Source: CAYUPY01 sp964446595 (lineage in GTDB: Bacteria > Patescibacteriota > Dojkabacteria > J137 > JAEUSD01). From it: a stretch of DNA of 64,000 bases. A program made the translations under genes and the position numbers. This document shows positions 51,306 to 60,700 of the stretch, piece after piece. The stretch is taken from contig CAYUPY010000001.1 of assembly GCA_964446595.1 (NCBI GenBank), forward strand, positions 11,332 through 75,331, read 5' to 3'. Every line of letters starts with the position of its first letter. The first letter of the stretch is position 1. Under the pieces are notes generated by a model. That model saw only the letters and a program-made list of their open reading frames with translations. It was not told the DNA's origin and did no database searches.

Positions 51306-52091
51306 ATGAAGAACCCTATTCCCAGCTTAGGTTTTGGCACCTGGCAGCTTACAGGGCCAATTTGTACACAGTCAGTCAGTAAAGCCCTAGAAATTGGCTA
51401 TAGGCATATCGATACTGCTGACATTTATCAAAATCATCAGGAGGTAGGCGCGGCTATCACTCAATCAGGTATCAAACGAGAAGACATTTTCCTTACCTCT
51501 AAAGTTTGGCGCCAAAGTTTAGCTCCAGAAAAAGTAATAGATGATTGTGACAGGTTCTTACAGGAATTGAACACTGATTACCTAGATTTATTGTTGATTC
51601 ATTGGCCTAATCGCTCGGTACCCATTACAGATACCTTGACAGCAATGCAAACCCTCAAATCCGATGGCAAGGTGAAACACATTGGGGTTAGCAATTTTAC
51701 TAAAGAGTTACTGACCGAAATCCCCACAGATATCGAGATATTCAATCACCAATTCGAATTTCATCCGAGCCTACAGCAATCAGAACTAATTGATTATTGT
51801 TTTCAGCGCGGCATTTCTGTTTCGGCGTATTCACCTTTAGGACAGGGAGAGGACCTTGCACTCCCAGAGGTAAAAGAAATAGCGAAATCTCACAATGTTG
51901 GGCCGGCAGAAGTAATTCTGGCTTGGATTTTGCAACGCGGCCTGATTGCTATCGTGCGAAGTTCAAATCCACAACACATTGAAGCCAATTGGCAGAGTCA
52001 AAATCTAAAATTAACATCCGAAGAGATAGAATTACTAAACGGGCTTGACCAAAATAACCGTACAGTTAGCCCAGGATTTGCACCGTTCTAA
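51306..52091 (+). CDS. Aldo/keto reductase
   Basis: NADPH-dependent carbonyl reductase, TIM barrel, of the 2,5-diketogluconate/glyoxal reductase group. The catalytic tetrad is recognisable: Asp and Tyr in HIDTADIYQNH, Lys in LTSKVW, His in LLLIHWPN. The cofactor-binding end has SAYSPLGQGE and IVRSSNPQHIEANW. 261 residues, slightly short but complete. It may work with the glyoxalase-hydrolase fusion in removing reactive carbonyls, though they are not in one operon. Confidence 0.93.
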   Translation: MKNPIPSLGFGTWQLTGPICTQSVSKALEIGYRHIDTADIYQNHQEVGAAITQSGIKREDIFLTSKVWRQSLAPEKVIDDCDRFLQELNTDYLDLLLIHWPNRSVPITDTLTAMQTLKSDGKVKHIGVSNFTKELLTEIPTDIEIFNHQFEFHPSLQQSELIDYCFQRGISVSAYSPLGQGEDLALPEVKEIAKSHNVGPAEVILAWILQRGLIAIVRSSNPQHIEANWQSQNLKLTSEEIELLNGLDQNNRTVSPGFAPF

Positions 52092-52195
52092 TTATTAACA
52101 GAATTTACATGATTTTTACAGGGTCTTTATGGCAAATTGACCTCAATCACCTAATATTATTTAAATAGATATTTTATTTCTTATCTATAAAACAC

Positions 52196-52693
52196 ATGAG
52201 TAAGTTAGCAATAGGTCTGTTTACGGACAGCAAAAGGGCAGGAGAAGCAGTTAGCGAGTTAAATAAAGCTGGTTTTACTGATCAGATAACAGTAGTGGCC
52301 AAAGATGAAGATCAACAATACATTGACACAACGGTACACCAAGTTAAAAATGAGAGTGGAGATGCCACAGCTGGGGGAGCAATCACTGGTACAATCCTAG
52401 GTGGGATTATTGGTTTCTTTGTGGGAGCCAGTGCTATTGCAGTGCCGGGTGGAGTTGTAGTACTGGGTACTTTAGCTACTACCTTAATCGGGATGGGCGG
52501 CGGAGCTACGATAGGAGCACTTACTGGCGCACTAGTTGAGCGAGGAGTGCCAGAGGAACAAGTAACTATTTTTTCGGATCGCCTGCAAGCAGGAGATGTA
52601 GCAGTAGTGGCTGAAGTTGATGATGACAAAGTGGATGAGGTGGAAGAAATTATGGAGAACTATAATGTTCAACTGCTAGAAATATACGCTTAA
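52196..52693 (+). CDS. General-stress-protein-17M-like protein with glycine-zipper membrane segment
   Basis: 165 residues. The N-terminal part (LAIGLFTDSKRAGEAVSELN) matches the heat-induced GSP17M/DUF1269-type domain, the middle (about 55-115) is a glycine-rich hydrophobic double segment, and the C-terminus repeats the ferredoxin-like pattern (EEQVTIFSDRLQAGDVAVVA). Such proteins accompany stress responses; the mechanism is unknown. The 3' end faces a strong hairpin. Confidence 0.82.
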   Translation: MSKLAIGLFTDSKRAGEAVSELNKAGFTDQITVVAKDEDQQYIDTTVHQVKNESGDATAGGAITGTILGGIIGFFVGASAIAVPGGVVVLGTLATTLIGMGGGATIGALTGALVERGVPEEQVTIFSDRLQAGDVAVVAEVDDDKVDEVEEIMENYNVQLLEIYA

Positions 52694-52700
52694 AGTTTGT

Positions 52701-52732
52701 CCCGCGGGGGCATGTTTACATGCCCCCGCGGG
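52701..52732. terminator. Bidirectional hairpin at a convergent junction, 14-bp perfect arms
   Basis: CCCGCGGGGGCATG (52701-52714), loop TTTA, CATGCCCCCGCGGG (52719-52732). It lies 8 nt after the stop of the stress-protein gene. On the minus strand the HD gene's last codons form one arm and its TAA sits in the loop. No T-run follows, so intrinsic termination would rest on stem strength. Confidence 0.7.
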
Positions 52733-53291
52733 GTTCTGCAATATTTGTAAACATATCTTTCCATTGATTGAATACTGCCACCTTTTCCTCCCCAAATCGC
52801 GCAATGCTCTTATACGCCTCCTCCATACTTTTCTCTATTAATAATCTTGAGGGATCCTTACTATAAAATAAATCCGCCCAACTAATTATTTTCTCTTCTA
52901 TGCTTTCAGCTAGCATGTCTCTGGTAGGTAGTGGTAGTCCTTCAGACTCTATCTGCTGCCGAGAAATACCCACACCTGTATGTCTTTCACACACTAGAGC
53001 ATGTCTAGGCAGCCCTTCGTCTTCAAGGATATTACGTCCTTCTGTGCCATGACAGATATACGGTAGAGCACCTTCACACCCCAGTTCCGCATCGTCAACC
53101 TCTACTATACCAATATCGTGTAACATAGCTGCTTCTTCAATAAACTGAAGCTGTGAAGGCGAAAGTTCCATGGACTTAGCGATTTTAAGGGCTTTCGCCG
53201 TCACCAAGCTCACATGTGCCACATAAATATTCTTAGTCCAAGAGTTCTTAATATATCTGTCGATTATCGACCAGTAGTCAACTTTACTCAC
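52716..53291 (-). CDS. HD-domain phosphohydrolase
   Basis: 191-residue metal-dependent hydrolase of the HD superfamily. First His in YVAHVSLVTAKAL, HD pair in AAMLHDIGIVEVDD, further ligands in CHGTEGR and CERHTGVGIS, and a late Asp in IISWADLFYS. The layout matches small HDIG proteins often annotated as nucleotidyl hydrolases; the substrate is unknown. Its final residues AEPRGGM are encoded within a perfect hairpin. Confidence 0.88.
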   Translation of the reverse strand: MSKVDYWSIIDRYIKNSWTKNIYVAHVSLVTAKALKIAKSMELSPSQLQFIEEAAMLHDIGIVEVDDAELGCEGALPYICHGTEGRNILEDEGLPRHALVCERHTGVGISRQQIESEGLPLPTRDMLAESIEEKIISWADLFYSKDPSRLLIEKSMEEAYKSIARFGEEKVAVFNQWKDMFTNIAEPRGGM

Positions 53292-53351
53292 CTCATATCT
53301 TAGCAGAAAACAAACTTAACCTACTGTATAAATGAGCTTTTAGATCTTTTA

Positions 53352-53360
53352 TGCTATTAT
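53352..53360 (+). promoter_or_regulatory. Extended -10 promoter before the 177-residue gene
   Basis: TGCTATTAT (53352-53360), the same variant as at 44662-44670, 34 nt before ATG 53395. Confidence 0.5.
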
Positions 53361-53394
53361 AGCTGTAGTATATAAGAATAATCCCTGTACTGAA

Positions 53395-53928
53395 ATGTTA
53401 AAGGATCTACCCTTCGCTATCACTAGTCCACCATTTTTAATACCTGAGCAGTCAAGCAATGCCGAAGTTTTTGAAGTAGAAATAAAAGGAATCCTTTATA
53501 TACTTAAAGATATCAAGGTCGGGACTATGGCTTACTTACGAGCACCAGGAGAGAGTATGGCGCAAAAAGCAAGTTCGTTACAGTTTTTTATGGACGTACT
53601 ACTAGAGTATCTTCCTCAGAACGTATGCCCCACAAGATTTATTATTGCCTATGACCGCGATTATCGACCTTGCATAAGGGTTATTCAAAAAAAGGTTGCA
53701 GGGCAACGCCTTGACAGTTATTTGCAGGGAGTTGACCTAAAGACTTACAACATTATTATTTCGTCCTTAAGAGATCTAAATCTTAGGCTACAAGAAGCAT
53801 TCAGTGACGATCGCATTGCCAACGAATATTTCCGTAGGTTAATAAATTGGGTTAGTTATGAAGCTTTTATACCCAAAAACGTATTTGTGTCTAGTGGATA
53901 CAAGTTGGTACTAGTAGACCTAATTTAA
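53395..53928 (+). CDS. Hypothetical protein, possibly a truncated kinase-like fold
   Basis: 177 residues, soluble. FEVEIKGILYILKDIKVG could be the Lys-bearing strand of a kinase-like N-lobe, RVIQKKVAGQRLDSYLQG a hinge, and IPKNVFVSSGYKLVLVDLI resembles the Asn-containing catalytic loop plus the metal-binding Asp strand of aminoglycoside-phosphotransferase-like kinases. The chain stops immediately after that Asp, so if the resemblance is real the protein is truncated or minimal. No close family recognised. Confidence 0.5.
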   Translation: MLKDLPFAITSPPFLIPEQSSNAEVFEVEIKGILYILKDIKVGTMAYLRAPGESMAQKASSLQFFMDVLLEYLPQNVCPTRFIIAYDRDYRPCIRVIQKKVAGQRLDSYLQGVDLKTYNIIISSLRDLNLRLQEAFSDDRIANEYFRRLINWVSYEAFIPKNVFVSSGYKLVLVDLI

Positions 53929-54009
53929 TCTGGCTGCTGCATTAGTTGCATTATCCCGACAGGTGCTTTTAGGAATAGAAAGCCATAATGTTCAGAAAGA
54001 ACACCTGTT

Positions 54010-54189
54010 CTAACTACCTAGCATTTCAGCGCTGTTCTGTTCGAATACCAATATAAACACCAGCAGCCCTACTAAGATGGCTGTGAGGATGACGGCTCTG
54101 ATAGCAAGTTTACGCAAATCTTCTTTGCCAACGGACTTTACTGGTTTGTGGGTAGCGCTGTCAGCACTAATCGGTCTGTGGCGTTCCAT
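54010..54189 (-). CDS. Small membrane protein overlapping the sortase 3' end
   Basis: 59 residues from ATG 54189 (MERHRPISADSATHK), one transmembrane helix at about 30-52 (AVILTAILVGLLVFILVF) and a short outside tail. It is in a different frame from the sortase, whose stop is at 54138-54140, so the genes overlap by about 52 nt. The frame extends to a TTG at 54201. It may be a sortase accessory. The assembly gap lies only 46 nt upstream, so an error nearby cannot be excluded. Confidence 0.55.
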   Translation of the reverse strand: MERHRPISADSATHKPVKSVGKEDLRKLAIRAVILTAILVGLLVFILVFEQNSAEMLGS

Positions 54190-54756
54190 AAGGGTGTACA
54201 AGTGTATAAAGTAAGTTGTTCAAATGGAGTATCCTNNNNNNNNNNCCTTTTCAATTTCTACTGCTGTAGGACCGACAACAAAAGACCCATTAACCTCGTA
54301 ATAGTAAGTGTTTCCTTCCCAGATCACTACAATTTTGTCACCTATTTGCACTTTGTCTAAATGATAAAAAGTATTTGGACCATCACGATATAGAAACCTG
54401 TGGCCAGCAATTACCGTATTACCACCATTCTCCGGGTTGCTAGATTTGGGGCGATGCCAAGGGCCATACTCCAATACCTCAGCTGTTCCTGACCAAATCC
54501 GCGTGTTTACGCCTATTGAGGGGATGATCAGGCGATTTCCCGGCGGGAAATCGCCTGATCCCTCGCTCGTCTCTTCAATTTCTAGTTGGACGAGCGTCTC
54601 TGCCAAAAAATTATCTGCTTCCTGAGCATTTAATTTACGGAAAAAAAAGTTATCTATAAACGGAGCAACCCCAATATAAACAAGCAGCCCCACGATTGCC
54701 AGTGTTGCGATTAGATTGTAAGTTTCTAAAAATATTAGTTGACGTGACTTTGACAT
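54138..54756 (-). CDS. Sortase (class E/D-like), interrupted by an assembly gap
   Basis: Membrane transpeptidase that links LPxTG-type surface proteins to the wall. N-terminal helix at about residues 12-32; IIPSIGVNTRIWSG opens the sortase barrel; the catalytic His is in TVIAGHRFLYRDGP (near residue 117). Ten N (54236-54245) break the gene. Beyond the gap the frame reads DTPFEQLTLYTCTPLWNATD then RLVLTALPTNQ and a stop at 54138-54140, supplying the TLxTC cysteine (54198-54200) and the catalytic Arg. The frame on the two sides differs if the gap is exactly ten bases, so the gap length is arbitrary. A 16-bp hairpin lies inside. Its probable substrate is the divergent giant surface protein 38 bp away. 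Confidence 0.88.
54236..54245. other. Assembly gap (10 N)
   Basis: Ten undetermined bases within the sortase gene. The true length must differ from ten by a number that restores the frame. Confidence 0.99.
54526..54560. repeat. GC-rich inverted repeat, 16-bp perfect arms, 3-nt loop
   Basis: GATCAGGCGATTTCCC (54526-54541), loop GGC, GGGAAATCGCCTGATC (54545-54560), the longest in the window, about 200 nt after the sortase start codon. A smaller 8-bp inverted repeat, CGCTCGTC (54564-54571) with GACGAGCG (54589-54596), lies beside it. Confidence 0.97.
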
Positions 54757-54778
54757 TTTTCTAACCTGTTATTTAGAT
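54750..54778 (+). promoter_or_regulatory. Candidate promoter of the giant surface protein gene
   Basis: Perfect -35 TTGACA (54750-54755), 17-nt spacer, weak -10 TTAGAT (54773-54778). It overlaps the sortase start codon, so the two divergent genes share a compact control region. Confidence 0.5.
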
Positions 54779-54794
54779 AAGTTTAACAAAAAAA

Positions 54795-57700
54795 ATGAAT
54801 AGACATAGTCGTAGCCTTAGCCTTCCTTCTCGAGCAAAATTCGCCTTAACTATAATTTTGTTCGTCTTTGCTGCTATTGCACTGGCAGCGTTTCTAGTTC
54901 AACGCGTAAATGCGGCAGCGATACCGAGTGTTTCGGTAAACAGCCCCGCAGAGGCATTTATCGGCGAAGATTTTAACGCCGAGATTACCTTCACCAATGC
55001 CGGAGCGGATGTCGGCTATAGCCCTTTCATCGACGTAATCATCCCCGTCACTGGAACAGATGGTGTACATCCTTTTGATCCTGGTTTTGAAGCTGATGGT
55101 ATTGATTTTAATAGCGCATCAATTAATGGTAATAGTGCCACTCCGGTTATAAATGTTACCTTCCCAGATGATGGGTTTGGTACTGGTTGTGTAAACCATC
55201 CTTTTGCTGTAGACACCAGCAATCAGCCGATTCCCGTCTGTGGTACAGCAGGAGATCGCTACTTAGTTTTTGCTTTGCCCTTTGGTTCATTTGTTTCTGA
55301 TCAACCTGACGTACGCTTAAATCTGAATTTAAGCATGAGTAACCTTGCAGATGCCAACACACCATTATCTATTTTGGCTACAGGAGGTTTCCGCTTTGGA
55401 GAAGATCCAGCAAATAATCCCAGCGTTGATCCTTCAATTTATGCAGCTTATGATGTAAACCAACCCCTACCAGCTGAATGGGACAGTGCAAGCACAATCC
55501 CTTCAGTCGTCATCACCGATAAAACAGATATCACACCAGAAAATGAGCTTGTCACAGGACCAAACAGTCCACGTACCTATCGAATTTCTGTCGATTTAGC
55601 CTCAGGCCAGAATCTGGGAGTGAGTGGAAATCCTGCAAACAATGCAGTTATTCAAGATAATCTCCCTAACGACGTTGTATTTTTGACGGGAACTGAAAGT
55701 GTTCCCGCCGGTTGTAGTGTCACGACTACACCTGCAACCCCAGGTCCACAGAATCCGCCAAATAACTTATTGGAAATTACGTGCGATAGTTTAACTGGTG
55801 GTGGCGCTCACATATTTGAATTCGATTATTATATTCCCTACCTAGATGCTGATGGGGGAGTAATTTTAACAACAGGTAACTCACATGCTGTCACCAACGA
55901 CATCATTGTCAGTGGAGACTGGCAGCCAATCGATACCCGCGATAGTATAGAGACGATCATTTCTGATTCAACTCCTAACGACGATACCAGCTACGGAAAA
56001 TCCATTGCCACCCAGAAAAGCGGTAGCATTGTTAACAATGTAGGCCCTAGCTCTGTTTCACCTGGTGATACGTTGCAGTTTACCCTGAATGCTCAAATTT
56101 CTGATTATTTTGCATACGAAAATCTTGTTTTTAACGACGTTTTGAGTGACGGTTTGCGCTTCGACAATAGTTTCACGCCACTTTTAGTCGTCTCAGAGCA
56201 TGGAACAACCCATCCCTCAACTGCGATGAACGTTGCAAACTATACGGTAATTGATCACTTTACAGGCTCAAGCAGCCCAATTGCTCCGCTAGACGGTACC
56301 CAAGAGCTGGTTTTAAATGTAAGCGATGAACTAATCACCCGCGCTATCGACACTAATGGTGTCTTAGTAGGTGGCTGTGTAGAGCAAACTGGAACAGTTA
56401 CACCCAGTTGTGGAGCCTTTAACCAAGGATTAACCAGTTTTAGCCTCGTTTTCAGAGCAGTCGTGCAGGAAGAATATACAGATAATCCAGGCGATATTAG
56501 CATTGACCAAGGTGACGAAATATCTAACGGATTAGAGCTTTCTGGAAACAACCTTAGCACTGCGGACCTAACCACAATCATCTCTACTGAATCAGATAAC
56601 AGTAGTTGGAGCGCACAAGTGGCTGTCGGTTCAATCACCAAAAGTTTATATGCTATCGAAGGTGTTGTGCCACCAGGAACAACTGAAGCCTCTCCTGGAG
56701 ATACAGTAACCTACCGTATTGTGTACAATCTCCCCACAGCCGATATTGAGCAGCTTGTGATCACTGACTATTTCCCGCTTCCAGCTTTCGATATTGACGA
56801 TCCCAATGCTGATGGTACAGCAAATGGCCTTGCAGAGTGGAGCTTTGACCCCACAATCTCGGCCACTGCTCCCGCTGCAGGTGTCGTGAAACTAGGCCCA
56901 ACTGATACATTTTATAATCTTACAAATAGCGTTCTAGGCACGCCAATTGAACCTACATTCGCACTCTCTAGTAGCAGCAATAGTTTAGAGCTGGATTACG
57001 GAGACTTTGATGACCCGGCCAGTGGTAGTGCTGTAATTGATCTCTTGATTACCGTCGCGATTACCGATACCCCTTTCGCTGATGAAATTTTGTTAACAAA
57101 CCAAGCGCAAGCGGTGCAGCAAAACACGGAAGCCGTAAGCGCATCGAGCACAGATACTATTCAATTTACCTTGCGACAGCCCGAATTAACAATCACAAAA
57201 GGGGCTGTCGCAACCAACAGCTTAGATGCCACCTTCGTCAATGAAGATGACGACCCGATTACACCTTTCCCTGGTGCGGTTTCCTTTAGTGCGCCAGGTG
57301 GCAGCTGTAGTCGCTTTAGTGGCACTTTAAATTCCACGAACCTTGCTGCCACCCCTATTGGAGCGGATGTAGAAAATCTGGATGGGAACGATCTCGTTAC
57401 CTTCGCAATTGTCATTGAAAACACAGGAGGCTCACCAAGCGGTGCTTTTGATGTCACAGTTCTTGATCAGCTTCCTGCTGAATTTAATTTCCAACCGGGT
57501 AGTCTGTGTATCACCGACGGTACTGGGACAGTAATGACTTGGACGGCAGTCAACCCTGGCGACACAAACCCATTATTTGAGAATGGAATCATCCTTGACG
57601 ATCCAGGCCCAACGGCGAACCCTGAAGGAGCACTAGATACAGATCACGCTACCAGTGGACGCAATATTGCTGTAATAACTTACGACATTCAGCTAGACCC

Positions 57701-60700
57701 CAGCACTGAGGCGGGTAGCGAGTTTATTAATTCAGTAGAATTGCTTGGCTTTGCAGGACTGGAAGGTGGTCCAAACTATATCAGCGACACACCTAGCTCT
57801 GACTCAAATGTAGCCACCGATGTGCCTGAAATCACAAAATCGTTTACCAACACCAATCAAACATCCACCAGCGGTTCCCAAATGGTAATTGGAGAAGTTG
57901 CCACCTACGAGCTAGAAATTACTGTCCCAGAGGGAACACTATCGAATATGATCTTGACTGATACTTTACCAACCGGAATGGCGTTTGTGGACTGTGTGTC
58001 CGTAGCACTTGACCCTGGGATCACCACCAATGGGGGTACCAATTCCGCGGCCACTTGTAATCTACCTACCAGCCCAAGTATCACCGGCAGTGGCCGCGAC
58101 ATCAGTTTCGACTTTGGCATAGTTACCAACTCTAACGATGACGACAGTGTAAATGATACGATCACTGTTACATTTACCGCAGTTGCACTTGATATTGTCC
58201 AGAATGGGGCAGGAGGCTCGTTAAACAATAGTGCTTCTTTAAGCTGGGGGCCTGTGCCCGCAAGCCCGATTGACACATTAACTGCAAGCGATAACAGCCC
58301 AGTTATTGTTGAGCCTAGCATAACCATAACCAAGTCTATGTCACCTAATTCCGTGGACGCAACTGATACGGTAAATGTTACGATTACTATCGAAAATGTA
58401 ACCGGACCTTTTGATGCAACAGCTTTCGATGTCAGCCTGTCAGATGACCTGGATTCATTGCTGCCCTATGCCGCAAACTTAACTTGTTCCAATAACTCGG
58501 GAAACCAAACTGCCTGTGCAGAGTCTGGAAATACAATCACAGCTACCTGGTCCAGCCTAGCACCTGGCGAAATAGAAACAGTTAGCTTTGATGTTACTGT
58601 CTCAGCCAGCGTCTCACCAGATCAAGACATTTATAACTACGCCGATGTAGCCTATAGCTCAATTCCCGGTGACCCAGGCACAATTTCTAGTTACAACGCT
58701 AGCTCAACAGAACGAGGTTATGCTGACTCTGGTGACGATTTTGTCACCATTCAAACTCTACAACCTACAAAAACTATCGTCAGCACATCCGAATCACATA
58801 CCAGTTTCGTGAGCGGAACTGAACGAGTAGCGATTGGGGAGATCGTGCGCTACCGCAGTGAAATCAGAATTGCCGAAAGCACAGCGGTCAACTTCCAACT
58901 ACAAGATATCCTCCCACCACGTCTTAGATTTATGAATGATGGCACGGCGACAGTCGCCTTAGTCACAAACGACTTGGGAATGACAGCTTCTGGACTTGAT
59001 CCTGTAGCAATAGGCTGTGATGGTGGGTCGGGTACAGAAATCTACGTCACCGGTGACGAAAGTACGCTAGGCAGTATTACCCCGACATGTGTCTTACCAG
59101 ACGATGCCGTATCTAGCAGCGCTTCAGCAAATAACGACTCTTATGCCAGTGGGACAGACTTTTACTTAAAGTTTGGTGACCTTGTAAACTCTGATCGTGA
59201 CGCCGACCAAGAATTCGTTGTCGTCGAATACAACGTGCTTGTACTAAATGACAACGGTAATCAATCCGGTGGTACACGTGCCAACCGCATGGATGTCCGA
59301 ATCAACGGCACACCAGAAGCATCTTCTAGCAGCGTTAGCGTTTCTGTTGCTGAGCCAGTAGTCTCAATCAATAAATCAGTCACCTCCACGCCAAGCGATG
59401 CTGGAGATGGCATTACCTATCGCCTCGTAATTACCAACACGTCAAGTGGAGCAACAGGAGCAACCGCTTTTGACTTGAATCTTAGTGATAGCCTGAGCAG
59501 CGACCTAACATTTAGTAGTTTTAACTATGTCAGTCAGCCAGGTTATGCATCAATTACAGACAACAGTGCTGGTAACAACCTCAGTCTGGATATTAACGAG
59601 TTGCAGGCAGGGGATAGCATTACTATTGACGTAAACGCCACAGTAAATGCTGTCGCTGAAGCTGGCCAAGACATAGAAAATAACGCCACTGTAACATACA
59701 CCTCTCTGCCTGGAAACGGCACAGCTGCCAACCCAACCGGTTCAACTACTCCAGGAGCAACAGGCTCGTCCACAGGCGAGCGTGACGGTAGTGATGGTGT
59801 AGGAAGTGGATTAAACAACTATGCAGCAGCGGACACCACTTCAGTGTCATTAGATCTTCCTGTAGTTTTTAAGCAAGACTTGGCTCCTGAAAATTACACA
59901 ATTGGGGATTTAATCCCTTTCCATATCCTAGTCACCGTTCCTGAAGGTGTCACAAACGGAGTGGTAGTAAATGACCTAATCCCAGTTGGTTTAGATTATG
60001 AAAGCCACAACGTGATTTATGATGTCGCAAGCAGTGGGGGAGAATTGAGCTTAGATTTCCCAGGCACGCAAACTAGTCCAACAGTTTCCGGAGGGACAGG
60101 ATCAGGAATTGATGTCGGCTTTGACTTTAGTGCGATTACAAACCCAGCAGATGGAAATAGCAACAACGATACTTTCCTACTGCAAGTATATGCACGCGTG
60201 CAGAATGTAATTAGCGTACAGCGCGGTGACACCATTACTAATGGCACCGATCTGGATTTTACAAACCCAAACACAGGATCCACGCAAACAATTAACACAG
60301 GCACTGGCGGCGATGATTTAAATATCGTCGAGCCTATTCTAAGAATCAACAAAACCATCGCCACACCAGCTAACCCTGCCGATGCAGGAGGTACTGTCAC
60401 TTACCAGGTGGTAGTAGACCACAATCCAAGCAGCGGCGCAGATGCCTACGATGTGGTGATCGCTGACCTGTTAGACAGCAGCCTAGAGTCCGTAAATGTA
60501 ATTAGCGTGGTTGGGTCGGGCATTCCTGATCCAAGCAGTGAAGTCAGCGGTAATAATGTGACCGTGCCCTCCACCGCAGATGGAAGCTTTGATCTGCCTT
60601 TAGGTGCAAGCGTCACAATTCAGTACACAGCTGTGCTTGTAGACACTGTAAATCCGGAAACTACAATATCTAACACTGCCGCTGTCACTTGGACTTCTCA

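Noticed and set aside
53929..54009. Terminator between the 177-residue gene and the sortase block
   Set aside because: ACAGGTG and CACCTGT are 7-bp arms with a long loop; too weak to call.
54010..54201. This frame as the C-terminus of the sortase
   Set aside because: The TLYTC frame is different and stops at 54138-54140; the 54010 frame encodes a separate small helix protein.
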